Below are positions 17,344 to 25,100 of a DNA stretch of 64,000 nucleotides, piece after piece. The position numbers and the translations under genes were made by a program. The notes under the pieces were generated by a model. It did no database searches, was not told where the DNA came from, and saw only the letters and a list, made by a program, of their open reading frames with translations. Within the stretch, counting starts at the first letter, position 1. Every line of letters begins with the position of its first letter. Source of the DNA: JABHGY01 sp964525185 (lineage in GTDB: Bacteria; Fidelibacterota; Marinisomatia; Marinisomatales; UBA1611); contig CAZGFQ010000001.1 in the NCBI GenBank assembly GCA_964525185.1, positions 37,614 to 101,613 on the forward strand, written 5' to 3'.

Positions 17344-17496
17344 TTAAGTTTTATCCGATGTTGGTTCAATTTTGTTCCACATAATATTAAGACGTTTTTC
17401 CAATTTTCTAACTTTACGTTTCATAGAAAAAATTTCACTCACTAGGAGTAAAGCAAAAATAAATGTTAATACTGTTATTAAAGGAAAAATATTCAT
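17344..17496 (-). CDS. 50-aa single-helix membrane protein
   Basis: A short gene starting at ATG 17496, overlapping the stop of the 51-aa gene (ATGA), with a TAA immediately before the HEAT-repeat ATG. The product begins MNIFPLITVLTFIFALLLV, one membrane helix, followed by a basic amphipathic stretch (MKRKVRKLEKRLNIMW). The topology resembles small haem-export or respiratory-complex subunits, but I see no family signature. Tight coupling on both sides argues that it is translated. Confidence 0.65.
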   Translation of the reverse strand: MNIFPLITVLTFIFALLLVSEIFSMKRKVRKLEKRLNIMWNKIEPTSDKT

Positions 17497-17648
17497 TTTT
17501 CACCAGCAACTTGATTTGAATCATTTTTTAATTGTAGCCCCAGTAATATTGGGAAAAAGAATAATATGACCAATCCAACAATAAGAATACCAACTGCCCA
17601 GTGCATGTGATCCATCAACCATGTAAGTGTTAACCATTCGAAATTCAT
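17493..17648 (-). CDS. 51-aa single-helix membrane protein
   Basis: I chose ATG 17648, one base after the TAA of the preceding 36-aa gene; a TTG at 17705 would overlap that gene by 56 bases and is unlikely. The product begins MNFEWLTLTWLMDHMHW and then has one strong membrane helix (about residues 17-38), ending in a short polar tail. Two histidines just before the helix (DHMHW) are notable and could be metal or haem ligands; this is only inference. Second of three consecutive micro-proteins in the bc operon. Confidence 0.65.
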   Translation of the reverse strand: MNFEWLTLTWLMDHMHWAVGILIVGLVILFFFPILLGLQLKNDSNQVAGEK

Positions 17649-17649
17649 T

Positions 17650-17760
17650 TTATAAAACCCAATATACCATTGTGATATAAAAAAGAAGTAATAAGGTTGA
17701 AACAACCATAGAAATCCATTGTGAACGACTTATTTTAGGCGTTGAACTATTGGGGCTCAT
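17650..17760 (-). CDS. 36-aa single-helix membrane protein
   Basis: ATG at 17760 lies one base after the stop of the triple-repeat protein, and TAA at 17650-17652 lies one base before the next ATG. The product has a polar N-terminus (MSPNSSTPKISRSQW) and one membrane helix (about residues 15-34). It is very short, so composition alone is weak evidence. Exact packing between two genes and the presence of two similar micro-genes downstream support it. Confidence 0.55.
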   Translation of the reverse strand: MSPNSSTPKISRSQWISMVVSTLLLLFYITMVYWVL

Positions 17761-17761
17761 A

Positions 17762-19063
17762 TTATGATTTTGCTCTTTTGGCTTTTACAACAGCCGATTT
17801 AATTTTTCCACGAAGCACTTTATTTTCAAGAGCATTAATTTCATCTATATTTCCCGCAACACCATCCGCAACTAATCGATTGATTAATTCTTCATCTGAT
17901 TCTTGTGGTGCATCATTTGCAACAGGTTGCATTTCCTGTATCTCTGGCATAGGAGGCCTTTCTGCTTTACCTCGATTAATTTTAACAACTAATGCTTTTG
18001 CCTTACCACGTGTTGCCTTGTTATCAATACCATTAATGTATTCTTTATCCCCATCTAATGCTTTATTAACAGCAATGGCAATGATATCATCAGCACTTAA
18101 TTCAACTGCAGATCCAGACGCTTGGGCTGCGCCGCCTTCTGGTTTCTCTGGTTTTGGAGGGATGACACCTGTCCTTTTGGCTTTTACAACACCAGCTTTT
18201 GCCATGCCGCGAATAGGCTTTTCTGAAATAGAATTAATAAAATCCATATTCCCTTCCATACCCATATTAATGGCGTATGCAATATAATCTTCTCGAGATC
18301 CAAAACCACCAAATTGAGATGCACCTGATTGTCCGCTTTCACCTTCTTCATCAGACTGAGTAAAATCAACTTTGGGTACAATGGATTCTAACGTTATAAG
18401 TGTCTGTGCTTCTCTTTTATAAAATTTGAAAAGCGATAAAAATGAAAAGAGCCCTTTACTGTGTTTTTTGTAATTAATTAATACTCCCTTTTCGTGAGAT
18501 TCGAGGGATATAGTTATTTGTTCAGTATATAATGGACTAAAGCGCATTTCGAGGACTAATTCTTTTTCTTTTTCGATAGAAACAATTTTGCAATTGAAAT
18601 ATGTGGATAAAGAAAAGGGTCTTATTTTAAAAAGTGTTCCTGCTTTTAAATCAATTCGATCAAATGAATATTGAGTTACATATCGATCTGTTTCAACAAC
18701 AGGTAATGCACGTTGGACTCTTGGCATCCATACATTCAATAATTGGAGAGAAGTTATTGCTCTCCATAGAATATCTGATGTCGTTGAGAAAAATCGTTGT
18801 ATTTGACAGTCAGCCACAAATGGAGCATAAGAAGCATTTGCAAAATGAGTTTCAGGAGTTGGGAATTCTGGAGATTGGTAATTAGGTGATAACCGAGTTA
18901 TACCTGATAAATCAATCTCATGTGACGTATAATGATTTATACATCCATCAGCAGTTTCAACTTCAAACCGCGTTGGATAGTGATATATCTTCTTTAAGGT
19001 TCCTTCTTCTCCCGTTGAAAGAACGGTGCAGGTTGTCCCTAAATCGACCTGATGTAAACTCAT
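17762..19063 (-). CDS. SRPBCC-like protein with three C-terminal helical repeats
   Basis: A 433-aa protein, apparently first gene of the bc operon. Residues 1-60 look like a small beta-barrel; residues about 85-225 resemble an SRPBCC/START-like fold. The C-terminal 180 residues hold three copies of a roughly 43-residue unit (near 256, 321 and 385), each with an acidic start, a small helix, [FY]IN or EIN, then RGK/RGM-A and VVKAKR or VVKINR. Linkers are Pro/Ala/Glu-rich. No signal peptide. I recognise no function; lipid or quinone handling by the SRPBCC part and protein binding by the repeats are possibilities only. Confidence 0.65.
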   Translation of the reverse strand: MSLHQVDLGTTCTVLSTGEEGTLKKIYHYPTRFEVETADGCINHYTSHEIDLSGITRLSPNYQSPEFPTPETHFANASYAPFVADCQIQRFFSTTSDILWRAITSLQLLNVWMPRVQRALPVVETDRYVTQYSFDRIDLKAGTLFKIRPFSLSTYFNCKIVSIEKEKELVLEMRFSPLYTEQITISLESHEKGVLINYKKHSKGLFSFLSLFKFYKREAQTLITLESIVPKVDFTQSDEEGESGQSGASQFGGFGSREDYIAYAINMGMEGNMDFINSISEKPIRGMAKAGVVKAKRTGVIPPKPEKPEGGAAQASGSAVELSADDIIAIAVNKALDGDKEYINGIDNKATRGKAKALVVKINRGKAERPPMPEIQEMQPVANDAPQESDEELINRLVADGVAGNIDEINALENKVLRGKIKSAVVKAKRAKS

Positions 19064-19139
19064 ACTCTCTTCAATTAAATTTATTGTTTGTTGATATTAA
19101 CATTGATAACTCCAATTATGGTATCAAATGCAGACGCAG

Positions 19140-19160
19140 AAGGTATTAAGATAATACCTT
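19140..19160. promoter_or_regulatory. Perfect 9+3+9 inverted repeat between bc and cta operons
   Basis: AAGGTATTA, spacer AGA, TAATACCTT. It lies in the 171-base divergent region (19064-19234) between the bc-complex operon and ctaA. The arms are perfect, and the short AT-rich spacer with no following T-run favours an operator over a terminator. The binding protein is unknown. Confidence 0.5.
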
Positions 19161-19234
19161 AAATAAAAAAAAATATTTCATTTTTATGCGTATGGTTTTA
19201 CGATCAAATAAATGATTAAATTATTTGTCTATTT

Positions 19235-20167
19235 ATGAAATATTTTTCACGATTTTCAACCTTAACCACTCTATTAACTTACATCTTGATTTTTGTTGGC
19301 GGTTTAGTTCGTGTATCAGGTGCAGGAATGGGCTGTCCCGATTGGCCAAAATGTTTTGGTCGGTGGATTCCACCCACGAGCCTTGATCAATTACCAACCG
19401 ATATTGATCCAGCTCAATTTAATATAGTATTAGCATGGATTGAATATTCTAATCGATTAGTGGGCGTTGTGATAGGACTCATGATTACAGCCACTTTGAT
19501 TCTCGCATATAAATATTATAAAAATGAAAAAAAAGTTTTAATACCTATTTTCATTTCTTTTATTATGGTGGGTCTTGTAGGTTGGCAGGGGAGTCAAGTT
19601 GTCGGGACTGTCCTTAATCCACTGACTGTTTCATTGCACATGGTACTCGCATTATTTGCAATAACCTTTTTAATCATTGGAACCCAAAATGCTTATTATT
19701 TAGCATATCCTGTTGAAGAAAAGGATAGTTATTATCCGTGTAAAATGAAATATGGCTTTTTGGCGATGGGAATCTCATTATTCTTAGAAATTATTTTAGG
19801 GACAGAATTAAGAGCTGGATTAGAAATGGTTCGAAAAGATAATCCTCTTGTAGAAAGTGTCTTATTACTCAAAATGTTAGGACCCTTTAAATATATTCAT
19901 ACAGTTTTGGGCGTAATACTTGCTGGGGTTTCTTGGTGGATATGGTATCATTTTACACAGAAAAGTGAAAATGCTTCCATGACAACACAAAGAGCAAGTT
20001 TAGCCATAATGGGGTTAGTGTTGATTCAAATTGTTGTTGGAGAACTAATGGTATTTTCAAGTGTGAATCCCATTTATCAATTATTTCATATGTGGAGCGC
20101 AACGTGGGTTTTGGGACTCCTTATAGTTGAATACGGGGCATGGAAACGATCGGGAGATTTAAATTGA
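19235..20167 (+). CDS. ctaA: Haem A synthase (COX15/CtaA)
   Basis: A 310-aa membrane protein that oxidises the haem O methyl group to make haem A for cytochrome aa3-type oxidases. About eight helices; the extracytoplasmic Cys pair is in GCPDWPKC (residues 33-40), and later His residues occur in SLHMVLALF, HTVLGV and FHMWSA. At the first haem-ligand site the motif is EYSNR (70-74), with Asn where many CtaA have His. First gene of an assembly operon with sco, ctaB and DUF420, divergent from the bc operon. Confidence 0.93.
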   Translation: MKYFSRFSTLTTLLTYILIFVGGLVRVSGAGMGCPDWPKCFGRWIPPTSLDQLPTDIDPAQFNIVLAWIEYSNRLVGVVIGLMITATLILAYKYYKNEKKVLIPIFISFIMVGLVGWQGSQVVGTVLNPLTVSLHMVLALFAITFLIIGTQNAYYLAYPVEEKDSYYPCKMKYGFLAMGISLFLEIILGTELRAGLEMVRKDNPLVESVLLLKMLGPFKYIHTVLGVILAGVSWWIWYHFTQKSENASMTTQRASLAIMGLVLIQIVVGELMVFSSVNPIYQLFHMWSATWVLGLLIVEYGAWKRSGDLN

Positions 20168-20763
20168 AAAAAGAAACGATCCTATTATCTTTCATTTTGG
20201 TGCTTGGACTTATGATTATTGGGGCAACGTGGGTTGTTAAACAAGCATCTCAAGCACAATCATCTGCTATACCTATTTTAAACAAAGTTCCATCTTTTGC
20301 GGCAACATCTCACTTAGGAAAGCCATTTACCGAAAATAGCCTTATTGGAAAAATCACTATTGTAGATTTTATGTTTACCCAATGTACCGGTCCATGCCCG
20401 ATGATGTCTTCAAATATGAAAAACCTTTATGATCAATATGCAAATGTGGAACAAGTTCAATTCGTTTCCATTACAGTAGATCCAGCAAATGATAATATTG
20501 AAACATTGGCGGCTTATGCAAACGCCCACCAAGTTACGGATCAACGGTGGCAATTTTTACGTGCCGAAAATCCCCAAGTAGAAGAATTAAGTCAAAATGG
20601 ATTTAAATTATACGCAAAGGAGCTACCTGTAGGCCATGCCATTAAATTTGTATTGGTAGATGATAAGGGGAATATTCGTCAATATTATGATGGATTAGAA
20701 GAAGCGAGTATCGCTATCTTGCGCACGCATATTAACCAATTAGTTAAAGATTTGAATTCATAA
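20164..20763 (+). CDS. Sco1/SenC copper chaperone
   Basis: A 199-aa membrane-anchored thioredoxin-fold protein that metallates the CuA site of cytochrome c oxidase. An N-terminal helix (about residues 6-24) is followed by the copper motif C74-TGP-C78-P and the third ligand His158 in PVGHAIKF. I prefer the TTG at 20164: it overlaps the ctaA stop (TTGA) and has GGGAG seven bases upstream; an ATG at 20140 lies further inside ctaA. The second Sco protein of the window, but without the CusF domain of the first. Confidence 0.92.
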   Translation: MKKETILLSFILVLGLMIIGATWVVKQASQAQSSAIPILNKVPSFAATSHLGKPFTENSLIGKITIVDFMFTQCTGPCPMMSSNMKNLYDQYANVEQVQFVSITVDPANDNIETLAAYANAHQVTDQRWQFLRAENPQVEELSQNGFKLYAKELPVGHAIKFVLVDDKGNIRQYYDGLEEASIAILRTHINQLVKDLNS

Positions 20764-21644
20764 TGGAAAAAGTATATAAACCAGCCCCGACACGAATGAG
20801 TGCATATATAGAGCTAACAAAGCCACGTATTACACTGTTAGTTGTTATTACAACTGCGTTTGGTTTTTATTTAGGAGGGCGTGGATTCCATGGTTTTTTC
20901 CCACTTGTGTATGTACTTGTTGGGACTGCTCTTGTTTCGGCTGGTGCAGGAGCAATAAATCATTATATGGAGCGGGAAACGGATCGTCTTATGATTCGCA
21001 CACGGAATCGTCCAATTCCTGCTGGAATCCTTCAACCTGAAGAAGTATTTTGGTTTGGATTTATTCTAATATTTTCTGGTGTATTTGTTCTTCTGGCTTT
21101 TGCCAATTTATTAACATCTTTTATGGCGTTATTAACAGCATTTCTTTACATATTTGTTTATACACCTTTAAAAAAAGTAACCTGGTTGAACACATCAATT
21201 GGAGCGATACCAGGATCGATTCCACCTTTGGGCGGGTGGGCCGCAGCAACAGGACAATTAGACCAAGCCGCTTGGGTTTTATTTGCCATTATGTATTTAT
21301 GGCAACATCCCCATTTTTATGCGATTGCACAATTATGTAAACAAGATTATGCTCGTGCCGGGTTACAAATGTTGCCTGTATTAGAAGATTCTCTCAAACG
21401 AACAAATCGCCAAATATTGTGGCATTCAATATTATTAATACCCATTTCTGTTTTGCCATCCTTATTAGGCATTTCAGGATCTGTCTACTTCTTGGGTGCA
21501 GGAATTATGAGTATTGGATATATGATGGCTGGCCTACCCATCTTTCAAAGAGATCAACTAAAACGTGCTAAATTTTTATTAAAAGTATCTGTTCTTTATT
21601 TGCCTGCTCTGTTTGCCTTAATTATTATTGATTTAACCACTTAG
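20763..21644 (+). CDS. ctaB: Protohaem IX farnesyltransferase (COX10/CtaB)
   Basis: A 293-aa UbiA-superfamily prenyltransferase that makes haem O from protohaem and farnesyl diphosphate. Diagnostic segments are NHYMERETDRLMIRT (about residues 62-76), RTRNRPIPAG and WQHPHFYAI, the first and last carrying the Asp/His residues of the active site. About nine membrane helices. Starts in the TAATG overlap of sco. It feeds CtaA directly in the haem A pathway. Confidence 0.95.
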   Translation: MEKVYKPAPTRMSAYIELTKPRITLLVVITTAFGFYLGGRGFHGFFPLVYVLVGTALVSAGAGAINHYMERETDRLMIRTRNRPIPAGILQPEEVFWFGFILIFSGVFVLLAFANLLTSFMALLTAFLYIFVYTPLKKVTWLNTSIGAIPGSIPPLGGWAAATGQLDQAAWVLFAIMYLWQHPHFYAIAQLCKQDYARAGLQMLPVLEDSLKRTNRQILWHSILLIPISVLPSLLGISGSVYFLGAGIMSIGYMMAGLPIFQRDQLKRAKFLLKVSVLYLPALFALIIIDLTT

Positions 21645-21655
21645 ACCAATTCTAC

Positions 21656-22174
21656 ATGAAAAATAATGATCAATTCTGGATAAGGATTATATATATCCTG
21701 TCGGTTATTCTTACCCTTGCCGTTGCTTTTCTAATTTTAGGACCAAGACCTGATGGATTGGAAGGAGCAGTGGATGTATCTTTTTTACCAAAAGTGAATG
21801 CAATTTTAAATGGGGTGACAACACTTTTATTAATTGTGGCTTATGTGCTAATTCTAAGACGGAAAATTGTTTTGCACAAAAAGGTTATGTTATCATCCTT
21901 CGGTACATCAACAGCATTTTTAGTGAGCTATGTGATTTACCATTGGTTTAAAAGTGGGCCCAAGTTATATGCAGGAGAATGGACAACATTCTATTATTTT
22001 ATTTTATTTAGCCATATCTTATTAGCTATGGTCATTATTCCGATGGCATTGATTACATTATATCGCGGATGGAATAACCAATTAGGGAAGCATAAGTACA
22101 TTGCCAGAATTACTCTTCCACTATGGTTATATGTCTCTGTTACAGGTGTTGTGATTTATTTGATGTTGTATTAA
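21656..22174 (+). CDS. DUF420 oxidase-assembly protein (CtaM/YozB-like)
   Basis: A 172-aa protein with about five helices and conserved histidines at helix ends (VLHKKVM, YHWFK, FSHILLA). These match DUF420, whose Firmicute members are needed for cytochrome aa3-type oxidase assembly. It closes the ctaA-sco-ctaB operon, starting 11 nt after ctaB. Its stop overlaps the stop of the convergent AMP-ligase gene by four bases, with no terminator between them. Confidence 0.85.
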   Translation: MKNNDQFWIRIIYILSVILTLAVAFLILGPRPDGLEGAVDVSFLPKVNAILNGVTTLLLIVAYVLILRRKIVLHKKVMLSSFGTSTAFLVSYVIYHWFKSGPKLYAGEWTTFYYFILFSHILLAMVIIPMALITLYRGWNNQLGKHKYIARITLPLWLYVSVTGVVIYLMLY

Positions 22175-25100
22175 TTAACATTTAAATATTTAACCAACCC
22201 TCCAAATTCCGGATCAATTTGAAATCCCATTTTATAAAAGAATTTTTCATGGAAAAATCCAACCGTTGCGTGAGTAATTCCACGAGCATTTAACCGATTA
22301 AAACATTCATCCATCAATTTCTGGCTTAAATTATTCCCTTGAAATGCTTTCTTAACAACAACCCACTCAAGGTGGACATGTTTAGATGAAATGTTTTTCC
22401 AAAATACACCGCCTGCTAATTGATTTTGTTTATCGAATAAAAATAAAAATTCATGATTTGCCTGAAAAAGTGCATTCAAATCTGCTTCCATTAAAACAGA
22501 ATGAAATTTAGCAATTTCTTTAGGCTTAAATGGGGGCCGAACACGATATAATTGATGGTTGGAATCCTCAACTTGTACAACAAGATCTAATTTTTCTGTT
22601 TCACCCATTTCCAAAGATACAAGTTCAATATAATCTCCAGATTCAAGATTCCTGAAAAGCATTTTAGCGAGGAAAAATTCTTCATCTTCTGAAAGTTTAA
22701 TTTCATTTTTTATATATTGAATTCGTTGAGCAATAGACAAAGGGTCCATTTTCTTATTTCGTAGATTTTGTATGATTTCTTTAAAGGCTTCAGTTAATTC
22801 ATGAGACGATTGTTTAAAACAAGTCATCATAAAAAAGCGCACTCGAGTTTCGGGATAATCTTCTATAAGTGTATCTAAATGGTAGTCTTGGTATAGTTCT
22901 TCCAATATAGATGAACGGGCACTTCGGGTTGCATCCGTATTAAGTTCAAGCCAGCGTTCATATCGAAGGGATGCAAATACAACTGGTTTTGTTAAAACAC
23001 CTATTTCTTTTGTTTCTGTAATAAATTGTTGAATACGTTCGGCTGTGCAATTCAATTCTTCAAATTGTATTCGAATGGACTTATCATCCATAGCATGAAT
23101 CAATTTTTCAAGCATTGGAATACCTTGGTTCACGGTGGCTACTCGAAGAGTACATGTGAAAATAATTTCCCAATCTGCCATTCTTTTTAGGCCAGGAAAT
23201 TGTTTTTCTGTTTCTAAAATAAATTGCTGGAAAAGTGTTAAATAAAGAGTGGAAATTGATTGCTCTGGCTCTCTATCTGAGATTGAAATTAATCTTCGGC
23301 CACGAGAATAATCGTGTTCGGGTATAATTAAATTTCGTGGTGATGGATTTTTAATATTTAATGTAAAATGGGACCGGCTCCAAAATTCTAAATATGTGTA
23401 TATACCATTCCACATAAAATGTAGCCAACGCATTTGCCACCGATCTTCAGCACGTTTGTTTTGAATTTCAACACGATTTCTTTCTAAATATTGATGGAGA
23501 GTTTCTCCTGAAATATATTCTTCAGTGTACACATCATATTCCGGCCAATATCCCCCAAAATCTTCCACAAGTTTATCATCTTTGTATGCAGGACCCATGA
23601 GAATCAGCCATCGCGTTTCATCTTCTAAAAAGGATCGATCTAATTTTTCATTTACGTTAATAACAAAATTATGAATTCCCAATGTACGAGTTCGTACAAG
23701 GATTCTAAAAACACTTTTTCCATGCCTAGATCCCAAGTGAGACACCCAAATACCTTTTAATGGAATATCATCCAATTGGATTAAACAATGATTTGAAAAT
23801 ATAAATAAAGCCTCTCTTAATAGAGTTGTACCCATAAAGGCGTGCAATATATGTTCTTTATGTTTTTGGCGAACATTATTATCAAAATCTAGTACCTGTT
23901 CCCATGAATATTCTTGTCCCGTTTCTCTGTCAACAGATAAAGTAGCCACAGGTCCCAGCCATCGCCTAAACCCGTTGATTAATGCAAAATGCGATTTTTG
24001 CGCGGTAGATTTTATACGGTTTGGCACATTCGCAATTTGCCACCATGATAATTCTGCACGAGCCCAAGAAAATCCGGTAGGATGTTGAATACCAAAATCT
24101 GATACCATAAGCAATAATGTTTGAAGAAATCCCAGCCCAATTGAATCTAATTCATTTAATCGATTCCGATATTCATATAATGCACGAATGATACTTTTGT
24201 AATGGGGTTCCTTCATTCGTTTAGACTGTATAGAAAATCCTGTGGATACATTCTGTGTCCGGAAAGAATAAAAGGCATCCTTCAATAATTCGAAAAACAT
24301 ATCTCCCGATAATAAGGGCAATAGTATTTCAATCATGTCTATTTTAAAACGAGGATTTGGATGTTTAAAAAATTGTATACATGTTTCCCGGATTAATTGT
24401 TTCCATTGAGAATTGGATTGGTCTATTAATTCCCTGAGCGGTTTGAAACATGTTTTATCTCCATGTATGTATGCTTGAATCAAAGTATGGAATTCTTTTA
24501 ATTGAGTAAGCCCTTTGTCTAATTCTTTATGCCGATACCCATCATGTTCAAATAAAGATTGATTAGCAATAACATGTATACCTTGATAATTATCAAATTC
24601 CCTCAATCTAAATAATAAGTCGCCACAAAAGGATACAAATGATTCATTCCCAAGCCATAAATGCGGGCTTTTTATGAAAGGTTGAAAATCGAAAAAGGAG
24701 TCTTCAATTTCATATTGAAAATCGCCAATTTGAATTATGTTTTCTTTCCAGGAAAAAGACAAATTCCCGTGTTCGGATTGAGTCAAAAGATAGTCCCCAT
24801 CCCAGGATAGGGTAGTTCTCGGAATACCAAGCTCTCTTAATAGCCAAATTGGAATTCTTATTTCATTTTTCCCCTGATATAGATTGATATAATTTTTTCG
24901 ATACATGGGAACAATAACATCGCCAAAATTTTCTAATACTTTTTTCCGGTTAAAAGAATTCTTATTGGTTAATTCTCCATAATCTTTACTGAAATCTCTT
25001 TGAATAACAGCAAAATTGACAATGCGTTCAAACGATGAAAGAAAACTGTTTACAGATAATATTAATGAACTGAAATAATGTCGTATCCCCTCCCGCGATG

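Noticed and set aside
17742..18287. 181-codon plus-strand frame opposite the triple-repeat protein
   Set aside because: Ala/Ser/Leu-rich composition mirrors the repeats on the other strand; no start signal or neighbour coupling.
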